From assembly GCA_947458265.1 (NCBI GenBank), contig CANGYF010000002.1, forward strand, positions 1-64,000: a DNA stretch of 64,000 nucleotides, in the 5' to 3' direction. A program made the position numbers and the translations under genes. Below are positions 44,086-53,951 of this stretch, piece after piece (the stretch's first letter is position 1; each line of letters begins with the position of its first letter). The notes beneath the pieces were generated by a model, which was given only the letters and a program-made list of their open reading frames with translations, made no database searches and was not told the DNA's origin. The stretch comes from Betaproteobacteria bacterium. Its GTDB lineage: Bacteria; Pseudomonadota; Gammaproteobacteria; Burkholderiales; CAIKXV01.

Positions 44086-47000
44086 TCATGCCTCGATCGG
44101 CTTCTCGTCGAACCACTTGAACAGCGCTGGCACCACGACAAGGGTCAGCAGCGTCGAGGTCACCAACCCAGAAATCACCACCACCGCCAGCGGCCGGGTC
44201 ACCTCCGAACCGGGACCGGTCGCGAACAGCATCGGTATCAGCCCGAGCATCGCCACCGACGCGGTCATCAGCACCGGCCGCAGCCGCGCCTTGCACCCTT
44301 CGATCACCGCGTCGTGCACGTCGAGTCCTTCGCCGCGCAGGTGCCGGATGTACTCGACCAGCACCACCGCGTTCAGGGTGGCGATGCCCCAGAGCGTGAT
44401 GAAGCCGACCGATGCCGGCACCGACAGGAACTCCCCGAACAGCAGCAGCCCGAAGATCCCGCCCAGCGACGCGAACGGCAGCACGAGGATGATCAGCGCG
44501 GCATAGCGCACCGACTTGAACAGCACGAACAGGAGGAAGAAGATCACCGCCACCGTGATCGGCACGATCACCGACAGGCGGCCGAGCGCACGCTCCATGT
44601 TCTCGAACTGACCGCCCCACTGCAGCGTGTAGCCTTCCGGCAGGTCTACCTCCCGGGCGATGCGCGCCTGCGCCTCGGCGACATAGCCACCGAGGTCCCG
44701 GCCCGCCACGTTCGATCCGATGACGATGCGCCGCCGGCCCGACTCGCGCGAGATCACCGGCGCGCTGTCGACCACCTCGATCGTGGCCAGGCTCTTCAGC
44801 GGGACCATCGCGCCATTGGGCGAGGTGAACAGGATGTTTCCGATCGCCTCGATGCTGTTGCGGAAGGCCTCGGGATAACGTACGACCGCCGCGAACCGGC
44901 GCTCGCCCTCGAACACCTCGGTCGCCTGGCGCCCGGCGATCGCGGTCTCGATCACGTCGTGCACGTCGGCGACGTTGATGCCGTAGCGCGCGATCGCGGT
45001 GCGGTCGATGTTGATGGTCAGGTAGGGCTGTCCGCTGACCCGGTCCAGCCGCAGGTCGCGCGTGCCGGGGATGGCGTTGAGCACGCGTGCGATCTCCTCG
45101 CTCTTCTGGCCCAGAACCGCGAGGTCTTCGCCGAACAGCTTGATCGCGACCTGCGAGCGCACGCCGGTGACCATCTCGTCGACCCGCTCCTGGATCGGCT
45201 GGCTCATCACCAGCTGCACCCCGGGCAGCACGGACAGCACCTCGCGGATGCGGCGCTCGATGTCCGACTGGAGCTTGAATCCCTCCGGCCGCTGGTCGAT
45301 CGGCAGCAGGCTGACCACCGGCCCGGACTCGTTCACGCCCGCCGGATCGGCCGGGCTCTCGCCCCGGCCGAGCGTCGACACGGCCATCTTCACGCCCGGC
45401 ACCTGCGACACCAGTTTCATCGCCTCGAACTCGGTGCGCATCGACTCCTCCAGCGACACCGACGGCACGCGGACGATCTGCGGCGTGACCGACCCCTCCT
45501 GCATCACCGGCACAAACGCCGTGCCGAGGAACGGGAAAGCCGCGCCCGCGGCCAACAACAGGCCGACCGCGATCGCCACCACCGACTTCTCGTGCCCGAC
45601 CGACCAGTCGAGCATGCGCAGGTAGCCCGGCTTGATCATGCGGATCACGAAGGTGTCGTGGTCTGCGCCGCCCTTGAGCATGTAGGAGGCGAGGATAGGC
45701 GTCAGCGTGAGCGAGAGCACGAGCGAGATCGCCAGGGCGATGCCGATCACCTGCGCCAGCGGGCCGAACATCTTGCCTTCCATGTCGGTCAGCGTCAGCA
45801 GCGGCATGAACACGACGATGATGATGCCCACGCCGAACACCACCGGGACACCTACCTCGCCAGCCGCCCGCAGCACGACGCGCAGCCGGTTCTCGCCGCT
45901 GTCGCGCGCCTCGCCCAGCCGCTTGAAGGTGTTCTCGACCACCACCACCGACCCGTCGACCATCAGGCCGATCGCGATCACCAGGCCGCCGAGCGACATC
46001 AGGTTGGCGGAAATCCCGTACTCGTTCATCACCATGAAGGTGAACAGCGGCGTGAGCAACAGCGTCGCCACCACGATCAGGCTGGAACGTATGTCGCCGA
46101 GGAAGACCACCAGTATGACGATCACGAACACGATCGCCTCGAGCAGCACCTTGACCATCGTGTAGAGCGCGGCGTCGACCAGTTCGGTCCGGTCGTAGAA
46201 AGGCACGATCTTGAGGCCGCCCGGGAGCATGTCCTGCTCGTTGATCTGCTCGATGCGTTGCTTCACCCGGTTGACGACTTCGCGTGCATTGCCGCCGCGG
46301 ATCATCATCACGATGCCGGCGACCGCCTCGGTGTCGCCGTTCTTGATCGCGGCACCGACGCGCACCTCCTCGCCGAGCGTGATGGTGGCGACGCTGCGCA
46401 GGAATACCGGCGTGCCGCCGACCTCCTTGATCACGATGTTTCCGATGTCCTCGAGCGTGCGTACCAGGCCGACGCCACGGATCAGGTACTGCTCGGCGCC
46501 GCGCGGCAGGATGCCTCCACCGCTGTTGGCGTTGTTGCGCTCCAGCGCGCTGTAGATCTCCGCCAGGCGCACGTTGAAGCCGCGCATCCGCTGCGGATCG
46601 GCCAGCACCTGGTACTGGCGCACATAGCCGCCGTGGGAGTTCACTTCCGCCACGCCCGGGATGCCGCGCAGCATCGGTCGCACCACCCAGTCCTGCACGA
46701 TGCGCCGCTCGGTGAGTTCCTCCCGCGTGAGCGCGCGACGCCCGTCGTCTGCGCGCTCGAGCGTGTACTGGTAGACCTGCCCCAGACCGGTGGACACCGG
46801 CCCGAGCACAGGCACCGTCCCGTCCGGCAGCCGGGACTGCACCTCGATCAGACGCTCGAGCACCAGTTGCCGCGCGAAATAGACATCGGTCGCGTCGCTG
46901 AACACCAGCGTGACCAGCGACAGGCCCGCCCGGTTGAACGAGCGCATCTCGCGCAGCCCGGGCAGGCCGGTCAACGCGATCTCGATCGGTACCGTGACGA

Positions 47001-47190
47001 AGCGCTCGACCTCCTCGGGTGAGCGCCCCGGCGCCTCGGTTGCCACCTGCACCTGGACGTTGGTGACGTCCGGGAAGGCGTCCAGCGACAGCTTCTGCAC
47101 CGAACGGGCACCGAACACGCCCAGTGCGATGAACACCACCAGCAGCACGAGCCGCTGTCGCAGGCTCGCGCGGACGATCGCCTCGATCAT
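44086..47190 (-). CDS. Heavy-metal RND efflux pump, CzcA/CusA family
   Basis: 1034-aa inner-membrane proton-driven pump with two repeats, each with one and five transmembrane helices around a large periplasmic loop. AIVRASLRQRLVLL and SLDAFPDVTNVQVQV open the protein, and NLMSLGGLVIAIGLMVDGSVVVVEN (helix 4, about residues 390-415, cited by its Asp and Glu) carries the proton-relay acidic residues. The family exports cobalt, zinc, cadmium, copper or silver ions. Helix 4 looks more like the CusA/general HME pattern than canonical CzcA; metal unknown. Overlaps the adaptor gene by ATGA. Confidence 0.93.
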   Translation of the reverse strand: MIEAIVRASLRQRLVLLVVFIALGVFGARSVQKLSLDAFPDVTNVQVQVATEAPGRSPEEVERFVTVPIEIALTGLPGLREMRSFNRAGLSLVTLVFSDATDVYFARQLVLERLIEVQSRLPDGTVPVLGPVSTGLGQVYQYTLERADDGRRALTREELTERRIVQDWVVRPMLRGIPGVAEVNSHGGYVRQYQVLADPQRMRGFNVRLAEIYSALERNNANSGGGILPRGAEQYLIRGVGLVRTLEDIGNIVIKEVGGTPVFLRSVATITLGEEVRVGAAIKNGDTEAVAGIVMMIRGGNAREVVNRVKQRIEQINEQDMLPGGLKIVPFYDRTELVDAALYTMVKVLLEAIVFVIVILVVFLGDIRSSLIVVATLLLTPLFTFMVMNEYGISANLMSLGGLVIAIGLMVDGSVVVVENTFKRLGEARDSGENRLRVVLRAAGEVGVPVVFGVGIIIVVFMPLLTLTDMEGKMFGPLAQVIGIALAISLVLSLTLTPILASYMLKGGADHDTFVIRMIKPGYLRMLDWSVGHEKSVVAIAVGLLLAAGAAFPFLGTAFVPVMQEGSVTPQIVRVPSVSLEESMRTEFEAMKLVSQVPGVKMAVSTLGRGESPADPAGVNESGPVVSLLPIDQRPEGFKLQSDIERRIREVLSVLPGVQLVMSQPIQERVDEMVTGVRSQVAIKLFGEDLAVLGQKSEEIARVLNAIPGTRDLRLDRVSGQPYLTINIDRTAIARYGINVADVHDVIETAIAGRQATEVFEGERRFAAVVRYPEAFRNSIEAIGNILFTSPNGAMVPLKSLATIEVVDSAPVISRESGRRRIVIGSNVAGRDLGGYVAEAQARIAREVDLPEGYTLQWGGQFENMERALGRLSVIVPITVAVIFFLLFVLFKSVRYAALIILVLPFASLGGIFGLLLFGEFLSVPASVGFITLWGIATLNAVVLVEYIRHLRGEGLDVHDAVIEGCKARLRPVLMTASVAMLGLIPMLFATGPGSEVTRPLAVVVISGLVTSTLLTLVVVPALFKWFDEKPIEA

Positions 47191-48353
47191 TGGCGGTTGC
47201 GCTCGTTGTTGAGGTGGAAGGCGCCGTCGACCACCACTGGCTCGCCTTCGGAGAGGCCACCGAGAACCGGGCGCAGGCCATTGTTGCTCTCGGGGCCGAG
47301 CGTCACCGGTCGCAGGTGGAACACGCCGGCCTTGGCCTGCACGAACACATGGTCACGGTTGCCCTCGCGCACCACGGCGGCCGCCGGCAGCGCCAGCGCC
47401 CGCCGGACCGGCTCGCGGATCGCCATCGACGCGAGCATCGCCGGCTTGATCGACCGGTCGGCATTCGGCAGCACGGTACGCACGGTGATCGTACGGGTCT
47501 CCGGGTTGACCGTGTTGCCGACGAAGGTCACCTTGCCGTCCAGCCGCCGGTCGCGCAGCGCCGGAATAGACACCTCGACCGGATCGCCGACACGCACGCC
47601 GAAGGCCTGTTCCTCGGGTACCTCGCTCACCACCCACACCTGGGAGAGGTCGGCAATCGTGAACAGCTGGTCTGCCGGCTGCACCACCTGGCCGATGGTC
47701 ACCCGCCGTTCGATGACGGTACCCGACAGCTTGGAGGCAATCGAGATCACCGGGCTGATCGCACGCGTGTTCTCCAGTCGCTCGATCGCCTGGCCGCTCA
47801 TGCCGAGGAGAAGGAGGTTGCCGCGCGTGGTGCGCAGCTCGGCCTCCGCAGAGAACTGTTCGTTCTCGCGCCGCTGCAGCTCGGCCGATCCGATCACGTC
47901 GGCGTTCACCAGCAGCCGCGCCCGCTCGACGGCGCGCTGCACCAGTTCGAGATCGAGCCCCGCCTTCAGGAAGTTGCGTTGCGCGGCCGCGAGCTCCGCG
48001 CTGTCGAGCGTGGCCAGCATCTGACCGGCGCGCACGTCGAGCCCGAGCGTACCGGGTGCATCCGTGATGCGCCCGGTGACCGACGAGCCGATGCGCGCGA
48101 CCCGGTCTTCGTCGACCTGTACGCTGCCCGCCACGCGGATGTATTCCTGGATCTCGACGCGCAAGGCCGGCGCCACCTGCAGGCGCTTGAGCAGCTCGTC
48201 CTCCGCCTTCACGTGCATCGGGTCTCGCGCTGGCGCCGCCGCCGGGGCCGGTCTGGCATCCTCGCGGCTGCAGCCGGCCAGGGTCGACAGGCCGATGCCA
48301 GCCAGCATCAGCATGGCTGCGGTCCAGCGGCGTCCTTCCGGACGGATGCTCAT
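47187..48353 (-). CDS. RND efflux periplasmic adaptor (CzcB/CusB-like)
   Basis: 388-aa membrane-fusion protein. The lipobox STLAGC ends at Cys28, so it is probably a lipoprotein. A barrel-sandwich hybrid domain (GSSVTGRITDAPG, then ASKLSGTVIERRVTIGQVV) flanks a coiled-coil hairpin (about residues 115-185, LVQRAVERARLLV). No N-terminal His-rich or CzcB-specific metal domain is visible. It links the pump to the outer-membrane channel. Overlaps both neighbours by ATGA. Confidence 0.92.
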   Translation of the reverse strand: MSIRPEGRRWTAAMLMLAGIGLSTLAGCSREDARPAPAAAPARDPMHVKAEDELLKRLQVAPALRVEIQEYIRVAGSVQVDEDRVARIGSSVTGRITDAPGTLGLDVRAGQMLATLDSAELAAAQRNFLKAGLDLELVQRAVERARLLVNADVIGSAELQRRENEQFSAEAELRTTRGNLLLLGMSGQAIERLENTRAISPVISIASKLSGTVIERRVTIGQVVQPADQLFTIADLSQVWVVSEVPEEQAFGVRVGDPVEVSIPALRDRRLDGKVTFVGNTVNPETRTITVRTVLPNADRSIKPAMLASMAIREPVRRALALPAAAVVREGNRDHVFVQAKAGVFHLRPVTLGPESNNGLRPVLGGLSEGEPVVVDGAFHLNNERNRQ

Positions 48354-49597
48354 TTCGATCCTCCCAGCACGTCGACGCCGACCAGCCGCTCGACCTCGAT
48401 CAGCGCATAGCGCGCCTCGTACAGCGCATTGATGTACTCCTGGCGGACGCTGCGCAGGGTGCGCTGTGCGTCCAGGTACTCGATGATGCCGCGCTCGCCG
48501 AAGCGATAGGCCGCCTCGGCGACCCGCACTGTCTGCTCGGCCTGGCGGATCAGCCCGCTTTCGAAGGCGTCGACCTGCTGGCGCGCGATCGAATAGCCCG
48601 CGATCGCAAAGTCGAGTTCGCCCAGCAACTGCTGGCGCCGCGATTCGAACTGCGCATCGGCCAACGACGCTTCGGCGCGCGCTTCCAGGATCTGCCCCTG
48701 GCGCTGGTTGAACAGCGGCAGCGGCACCGAGAGGCCCAGGCGCCAGCGGGTCTGGTCGGGCTCGACATCATGGCCGAACAGCATCCGTACCTGCGGCTTG
48801 CGCAGGGCCTCTTCCAGTTCGAGCCTGGCCCGCGCCCGGCGCTGCTCTGCCTCGAGCTGTCCGAGTTCAGGGCTGCTGCGCAGCGCCTGGTCGCGGATCG
48901 CGGGCAACGACGGCACTGCCACCAGGGCAGGCAGCGCGCCCTGCACCCGCAGCGCCTCGCCGGGCGGCAGGCCGATCAGCGAAGCCAGTGCGCCGCGCGC
49001 CTGGTCAACCCGCACCATGGACGAGTCGCGGTTGCGGCGGGCATTGAGCACCTCGGTGTCGGCGCGGATCAGGTCGAGCCGGGGTGCCTCCCCCAACTGC
49101 ACGCGCAGGTTCACCCGTTCACGGATCTGTTGCAGGGCGAGCAGTTCCTCTTCGGCGATACGCAACTGCTCCTGCCGCTGGAGCACCTGATAGAACTGGA
49201 CCCGGACCCGCGCATAGAGCGAGCGCCGGAGGGCGCGCACCGCCGCCTCCGCGCCGTCGCTGCCGAGGTCGGCCACCCGCGCACGGACCTCGCGCACCCC
49301 GCCCAGATCGAGCGGCTGGCCGAGGTTGATCGCCAGCGCATGGCCATCGGGGCCACCGATGCTGCGCGGACGCACCGGTCCGGCGATGACCTCGATGTCG
49401 GGGTTGGGTAGCTGGCGGGCGGTCACCGAGGCGGCACGCGCGCCATCCTGCTGGGCGATCACCGCCTGCAACGACGCATTGTTGCGCTCCGCGATTCCGA
49501 GCGCATCGACGAGGGTGATCGGTGCAGACGCACCGAAGGCCGTGCCGGCAATGGTCAAAAGGAGGGCGAGCATGCCCGGCGCGCCGACCAAAGCCAC
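48350..49597 (-). CDS. TolC-family outer-membrane channel (CzcC/CusC-like)
   Basis: 415-aa outer-membrane efflux protein with two OEP repeats (LVDALGIAERNNASLQAV near residue 28 and PSLPAIRDQALRSSPELGQL near 225) and long amphipathic helices. A signal peptide (MLALLLTIAGTAFGAS) follows directly. GTG at 49597 is chosen: AAAGG lies seven bases before it, and the -35/-10 promoter at 49671-49699 rules out the longer frame; ATG at 49573 is also possible. First gene of the efflux operon. Confidence 0.88.
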   Translation of the reverse strand: MALVGAPGMLALLLTIAGTAFGASAPITLVDALGIAERNNASLQAVIAQQDGARAASVTARQLPNPDIEVIAGPVRPRSIGGPDGHALAINLGQPLDLGGVREVRARVADLGSDGAEAAVRALRRSLYARVRVQFYQVLQRQEQLRIAEEELLALQQIRERVNLRVQLGEAPRLDLIRADTEVLNARRNRDSSMVRVDQARGALASLIGLPPGEALRVQGALPALVAVPSLPAIRDQALRSSPELGQLEAEQRRARARLELEEALRKPQVRMLFGHDVEPDQTRWRLGLSVPLPLFNQRQGQILEARAEASLADAQFESRRQQLLGELDFAIAGYSIARQQVDAFESGLIRQAEQTVRVAEAAYRFGERGIIEYLDAQRTLRSVRQEYINALYEARYALIEVERLVGVDVLGGSK

Positions 49598-49670
49598 CTT
49601 GCTGCCTTTCAGGCGCGGGCCTGCATGAAGATCCAACGGAAGGCTTCCTGTATCTGACGAACGCTTCAGG

Positions 49671-49699
49671 TATATAGCGGCCGGGCATTTCGATTGCAA
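49671..49699 (-). promoter_or_regulatory. Probable promoter of the RND efflux operon
   Basis: On the minus strand, TTGCAA (49699-49694) and TATATA (49676-49671) are separated by 17 bp, a fair sigma-70 promoter. Transcription would start near 49664, leaving a leader of about 66 bases before the GTG at 49597. It lies in the 275-bp gap shared with the divergent two-component genes, for which I could not find an equally clear promoter. Confidence 0.6.
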
Positions 49700-49872
49700 C
49701 CGCTACCGGAGTGTCTTCGGCTGTTTGCCTGCCGGCATACTCTCCGGCTCTACACCCCCTCGGCCTTTCCTGCATCCCGCTACCCACCACAGCGCGTCAG
49801 TCAAGAAAGCCTGCAGCAAGGTAGCAGGCGCATCATCCGGCCCATCAACTGACATTGTCCGGGGGAAAGCGA

Positions 49873-50550
49873 TTGAAGATCCTGATCGTTGAAGACGACG
49901 CGACGCTGGCTGATGGGCTGACGCGCATCCTCACCGAGTCCGAGTTGAGGGTCGAGCATGTGGTGACCGGCGAGGCAGCCGAGGCAGCCTTCCTGCGGGA
50001 GCGCTTCGACCTGATCGTGCTCGACATCGGACTGCCCGGGATCGACGGTTTCGAGGTCCTGCGCCGGCTGCGCAAGCGGCCCGAGTACGTACCAGTGCTG
50101 GTGCTGTCGGCGCGCGATGCGATCGAGGACCGGGTGCACGGCCTCGACATGGGCGCCGACGACTACCTGCCCAAGCCGTTCGCCCTGCCGGAACTGGAAG
50201 CACGGGTCAGGGCGCTGCTGAGGCGCGGCCAGGCGAACAAGAATCCCCAGCTTCGCAACGGACCGCTGCTGCTCGATACCGTGGCCCGGCGGGCGACGCT
50301 CAACGGCCAGTCGATCGATCTGACCAGCCGCGAATGGAGCGTGCTCGAGAACCTGATGCTGCGCGCGGGACAGGTAGTGTCGAAAGAGAACCTGATGCAG
50401 GCGCTGTCCAACTGGGACAAGGAACTGTCGATGAACGCCATCGAGGTCTACATGTCGCGGCTGCGCGCGAAGGTGGAGGCCGGCGGCGTTCGCATCCGTA
50501 CGGTGCGTGGCTTCGGCTATCTGCTCGAAGAGCAGAATGAGCCTGGCTGA
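49873..50550 (+). CDS. OmpR-family response regulator (TctD-like)
   Basis: 225-aa response regulator. The receiver has KILIVEDD at the start, phospho-acceptor Asp51 (IVLDIGLPG) and Lys in LPKPFALPEL (about 101). The C-terminal winged helix contains LTSREWSVLENLM and MNAIEVYMSRLRAKV. TTG at 49873 is preferred (GGGGGA seven bases upstream, fits the fold); another TTG at 49855 is in frame. It overlaps the sensor gene by 14 bases. Divergent from the metal efflux operon, which it may regulate. Confidence 0.9.
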   Translation: MKILIVEDDATLADGLTRILTESELRVEHVVTGEAAEAAFLRERFDLIVLDIGLPGIDGFEVLRRLRKRPEYVPVLVLSARDAIEDRVHGLDMGADDYLPKPFALPELEARVRALLRRGQANKNPQLRNGPLLLDTVARRATLNGQSIDLTSREWSVLENLMLRAGQVVSKENLMQALSNWDKELSMNAIEVYMSRLRAKVEAGGVRIRTVRGFGYLLEEQNEPG

Positions 50551-52087
50551 TCCGCCCGGTCCCGCACGCACGCCAGGCGCACTCCCAGATCCAGGTCACG
50601 CAGGTCGCGCCGGCTACGGCCGGACGCGGCCGCCACCCGGCATGGACACGCAGCACCGGGCGGACGCTTCCGCCGTCGCGGCCGCGTTCGGCATGTCGGG
50701 CCTGAACGCGCGCAGCCTGCGCCAGCAGCTGCTGACCTGGCTGGTCGCCCCGCTGGCCGTGCTTCTGGTCGCCGGCACGCTGTTCTCGTACTGGGTCGCG
50801 CTGCGCTCGGCGACGATCACCTATGACCGGGCCCTGCTCGACCCGGCACTGGCACTGGCCGAGCATGTCGACAGCGAGAACGGCAGCACGGTGCTCGACC
50901 TGCCCAAGGTCGCGCAGGACGTGCTGCGCATCGACAGCTACGACAGGATCTACTTCTCGGTCTCGCGCCTGAACGGGGAACTGCTGGCTGGACAGCCGGA
51001 GATGCCGGCGCCGCCGCCAGTCGTGCCGGTGGGGCACCGCACCTTCTACTACGGCACGGTCAACGCCGAACGGGTGCGCATCGCAGCGCTGTACGTACCG
51101 CAGCCGAACGGTCCGGTGGTGATTCAGGTCGCCGAGACGATGGTCAAGCGCAACCGCCTGACGCGCGAGATCCTGATCGGCGAGACGGTCCCGGACCTGA
51201 TGATCGCCACGATGGCGATGGTGCTGGTCTGGCTAGGCATCCTGCGCAGCCTGGCACCGCTGGAGCGGCTGCGTACCGAGATCGCACAGCGCTCGGCCCG
51301 CGACCTGCGCCCGCTGGACGGCAGCTATGCACCGAGCGAGGTCCGGCCGCTGGTGGGCACGCTAAACGAGTTGCTGGGCGACCTGCGCGATGCACTCGAT
51401 GCCCAGCAGCGCTTCACGGCCAATGCGGCGCACCAGCTGCGCACGCCGCTGGCCGGGCTGCAGACCCAGGTCGAGCTCGCACTTCGGCAGCCGGCATCCG
51501 AATCGATGCTGCGCAGCCTGCACCAGCTGCGCAGCGCAACGGTACGTGCAGCGCACCTCGCCAACCAGTTGCTGGCGCTGTCGCGCGCCGAACCCGGCGG
51601 CCGCCGGCCGGACGCGCTGCGCACGATCGACCTGCGCTCGATCGCACAGGACGCCGCCTCGATCTGGGTCCCGCGCGCGCTGCCCAAGGATCTGGACCTT
51701 GGCTTCGAGCTGGCAACGGCACCGACCGTCGGGGATGCACGCCTGCTGCGCGACCTGCTGGACAACCTGATCGAGAATGCGATCCGCTACACGCCAGCCG
51801 GTGGCTCGATCACGGTGCGCACCGCGGTCGAGGACGACGCAGCGGTGCTCAGCGTCGTCGACGACGGCCCGGGAATTGCGCTGGACCAGCGTGAACAGGT
51901 GTTCCAGCGCTTCTACCGGGTGCCGGGGGCGACTGGCGACGGCAGCGGCCTCGGGCTGGCGATCGTGCAGGAGATCGTGAATGCGCACCAGGCACGGATC
52001 ACGATCGAGGATGGTCCGGACGGTCGCGGCACGCTGATCCGGGTGTACTTCGCCAAGGCTCCGCCGGGGCAGCCCCCGGCGGCGTGA
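50537..52087 (+). CDS. Sensor histidine kinase (TctE-like)
   Basis: 516-aa inner-membrane kinase. [19 protein letters not shown] (about residues 60-80) is the first helix of the TctE type, followed by a periplasmic 2CSK_N-like domain and a second helix near 225. Cytosolic motifs: H-box [13 protein letters not shown]-box [22 protein letters not shown] and GSGLGLAIV. About 50 Pro/Gly-rich residues precede the first helix, so ATG at 50642 (MDTQHR) may be the true start, but ATG 50537 overlaps the regulator gene in the usual coupled way. Confidence 0.9.
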   Translation: MSLADPPGPARTPGALPDPGHAGRAGYGRTRPPPGMDTQHRADASAVAAAFGMSGLNARSLRQQLLTWLVAPLAVLLVAGTLFSYWVALRSATITYDRALLDPALALAEHVDSENGSTVLDLPKVAQDVLRIDSYDRIYFSVSRLNGELLAGQPEMPAPPPVVPVGHRTFYYGTVNAERVRIAALYVPQPNGPVVIQVAETMVKRNRLTREILIGETVPDLMIATMAMVLVWLGILRSLAPLERLRTEIAQRSARDLRPLDGSYAPSEVRPLVGTLNELLGDLRDALDAQQRFTANAAHQLRTPLAGLQTQVELALRQPASESMLRSLHQLRSATVRAAHLANQLLALSRAEPGGRRPDALRTIDLRSIAQDAASIWVPRALPKDLDLGFELATAPTVGDARLLRDLLDNLIENAIRYTPAGGSITVRTAVEDDAAVLSVVDDGPGIALDQREQVFQRFYRVPGATGDGSGLGLAIVQEIVNAHQARITIEDGPDGRGTLIRVYFAKAPPGQPPAA

Positions 52088-52088
52088 C

Positions 52089-52148
52089 GATTGACCCCGC
52101 GATTGACCCCGCGCTTGACCCCGCGCTTGGACGCGCGCTTGAACGCGC
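52089..52148. repeat. Five tandem 12-bp repeats
   Basis: Units are GATTGACCCCGC (twice), GCTTGACCCCGC, GCTTGGACGCGC and GCTTGAACGCGC, without gaps. The array begins one base after the sensor kinase stop and ends 12 bases before the convergent etfA stop, so it fills nearly the whole spacer. Repeat drift runs from left to right. It could be a slippage product or affect 3' ends. Confidence 0.85.
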
Positions 52149-52160
52149 GTGGCGCAGCGG

Positions 52161-53090
52161 TCAGCCGAGTTCGGAGGTGAGTTCCGGCACCGCCTGGAAC
52201 AGATCGGCAACCAGCCCGTAGTCGGCGACCTGGAAGATCGGAGCTTCGGCGTCCTTGTTGATGGCGACGATCACCTTGCTGTCCTTCATGCCGGCCAGGT
52301 GCTGGATCGCCCCCGAGATGCCGACGGCCACGTAGAGTTCAGGCGCGACCACCTTGCCGGTCTGCCCGACCTGGTAGTCGTTCGGCACGAAGCCGGCATC
52401 GACCGCAGCCCGCGACGCGCCGACGGCGGCGCCCAGCTTGTCGGCCAGTGCCTCCAGCAGCTTGAAGTTCTCGCCGTTACCCATGCCGCGCCCGCCCGAC
52501 ACGATGATGCGTGCCGCCGCCAGTTCAGGACGTTCGCTCTTCGTGAGATTGCGTCCCGTCACCGACGACTGCCCGGTATCGGCGACGGCAGCCAGCGGTT
52601 CGACCTGCGCGCTGCCACCGGCGCCGGCGGGATCGAATGCCGTCGAGCGGACCGTGATCACCTTGATCGGATCCTTCGACTGCACCGTCGCCAGTGCATT
52701 GCCGGCATAGATCGGGCGCACGAAGGTGTCCGCCGACACCACTGCCGAGATCTCGGAGATCTGGGCCACGTCCAGCTTCGCGGCTACCCGCGGCATGAAG
52801 TTCTTGCCGAAGTTGGTCGCCGGAGCGAGCAGGTGGCTGTAGTTGCCGGCGATCGACAGCACCAGCGCGGCCATGTTCTCGGCGGTCGGCCTGCCGTAGT
52901 GCGGCGCATCGGCAGCCAGCACCCGGGTGACCCCGGCGACCTTCGCCGCCTCGGCCGCGACCGCCGAGCTGGCGTCGGAGGCGACCAGCACGGTCACGTC
53001 CGCCCCGAGCTGGGTCGCTGCGGTGATCGCGTTCAGCGTGCCCGACTTCAGCGCGCCCTCGTCGTGTTCTGCAATGACCAGGATAGCCAT
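52161..53090 (-). CDS. etfA: Electron transfer flavoprotein alpha subunit
   Basis: 309-aa EtfA/FixB. The N terminus [15 protein letters not shown], the linker with [16 protein letters not shown] and the C-terminal FAD domain with [23 protein letters not shown] and [22 protein letters not shown] are diagnostic. With EtfB it carries electrons from acyl-CoA and other dehydrogenases to the quinone pool. It starts 13 bases after etfB. Confidence 0.97.
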   Translation of the reverse strand: MAILVIAEHDEGALKSGTLNAITAATQLGADVTVLVASDASSAVAAEAAKVAGVTRVLAADAPHYGRPTAENMAALVLSIAGNYSHLLAPATNFGKNFMPRVAAKLDVAQISEISAVVSADTFVRPIYAGNALATVQSKDPIKVITVRSTAFDPAGAGGSAQVEPLAAVADTGQSSVTGRNLTKSERPELAAARIIVSGGRGMGNGENFKLLEALADKLGAAVGASRAAVDAGFVPNDYQVGQTGKVVAPELYVAVGISGAIQHLAGMKDSKVIVAINKDAEAPIFQVADYGLVADLFQAVPELTSELG

Positions 53091-53103
53091 GTCTCGTCCC
53101 CGC

Positions 53104-53853
53104 TCAGATGATCTTCGCTTCGCCCTTGAGCTTCGCGACCAGTTCCTTCACATCGGCGACCTTGGCGCCGGCCTGCCGCTTGGGCGGCTCCTCGACCTTC
53201 AGCGTGGCCAGCCGAGGTGCCGGGTCCACGCCCAGGGCGTCGGGCTTGAGCACCTCGAGCGGCTTCTTCTTGGCCTTCATGATGTTCGGCAGCGTCACGT
53301 AGCGAGGCTCGTTCAGCCGCAGATCGGTGGTCATCACCGCCGGCAGGCCGATCGACAGCGTCTCCAGGCCGCCGTCGATCTCGCGGACCACCTCGGCACG
53401 CTCGCCGGCGATCGTGAGCTTCGAGGCGAAGGTCGCCTGCGGCCAGTCGAGCAGCGCAGCGAGCATCTGGCCGGTCTGGTTGGCGTCGTCGTCGATCGCC
53501 TGCTTGCCCAGGATGGCCAGCTTCGGCTGTTCGCGATCGACCACCGCCTTGAGCAGCTTGGCCACGGCGAGGGGCTGCAGTTCAGCGTCGGTCTCGACCA
53601 GGATCGCCCGGTCTGCGCCCATCGCGAGCGCGGTGCGCAGCGTTTCCTGGCATTGCGGCACGCCGAGCGAGACGACCACGATCTCGGTGCAGGCACCCGC
53701 TTCTTTCAGCCGGATCGCCTCCTCGACAGCGATCTCGTCGAAGGGATTCATCGACATCTTGACGTTGGCGATGTCCACGCCGGTACCGTCGGCCTTGACC
53801 CGCACCTTGACGTTGTAATCGACCACGCGCTTGACTGCGACCAGCACCTTCAT
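53104..53853 (-). CDS. etfB: Electron transfer flavoprotein beta subunit
   Basis: 249-aa EtfB/Fix[37 protein letters not shown], the AMP-site loop [21 protein letters not shown] and the recognition-loop region [20 protein letters not shown] are all present. GGGGGATG precedes ATG at 53853. First gene of the etfBA operon, with a perfect -10 box about 36 bp upstream. Confidence 0.97.
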   Translation of the reverse strand: MKVLVAVKRVVDYNVKVRVKADGTGVDIANVKMSMNPFDEIAVEEAIRLKEAGACTEIVVVSLGVPQCQETLRTALAMGADRAILVETDAELQPLAVAKLLKAVVDREQPKLAILGKQAIDDDANQTGQMLAALLDWPQATFASKLTIAGERAEVVREIDGGLETLSIGLPAVMTTDLRLNEPRYVTLPNIMKAKKKPLEVLKPDALGVDPAPRLATLKVEEPPKRQAGAKVADVKELVAKLKGEAKII

Positions 53854-53888
53854 CTGGGATCATCCCCCGGAAGCATCGACAGCCTTCG

Positions 53889-53894
53889 ATTATA
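53889..53894 (-). promoter_or_regulatory. -10 box of the etfBA promoter
   Basis: TATAAT on the minus strand (53894-53889) is a perfect -10 box; transcription would start near 53882 and leave a leader of about 29 bases before the etfB ATG. No good -35 is visible 16-18 bp upstream. That zone is occupied by the palindrome at 53911-53931, so an activator or repressor may act here. Confidence 0.55.
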
Positions 53895-53910
53895 GCCGCT
53901 CGCGCGTCCC

Positions 53911-53931
53911 CATCGACCTTCCGGGTCGATG
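53911..53931. terminator. Palindrome between radA and etfB
   Basis: CATCGACC (53911-53918) and GGTCGATG (53924-53931) form a perfect 8-bp stem with a 5-base loop, 20 bases after the radA stop. It may terminate the lysR-alr-radA transcript. It also overlaps the -35 zone of the etfBA promoter, so a protein-binding role is possible. Confidence 0.5.
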
Positions 53932-53951
53932 CCGAACGCCGGCGCCGGGCT

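Noticed and set aside
43900-47022. Plus-strand open frame of 1040 codons
   Set aside because: Antisense to the RND pump; composition rich in His, Arg and Asp as expected for the complement of GC-rich codons, with no domain.
52089-52148. Array considered as a CRISPR or origin iteron set
   Set aside because: Units are contiguous without spacers, only 12 bp long, and no Cas, Rep or DnaA gene lies near.
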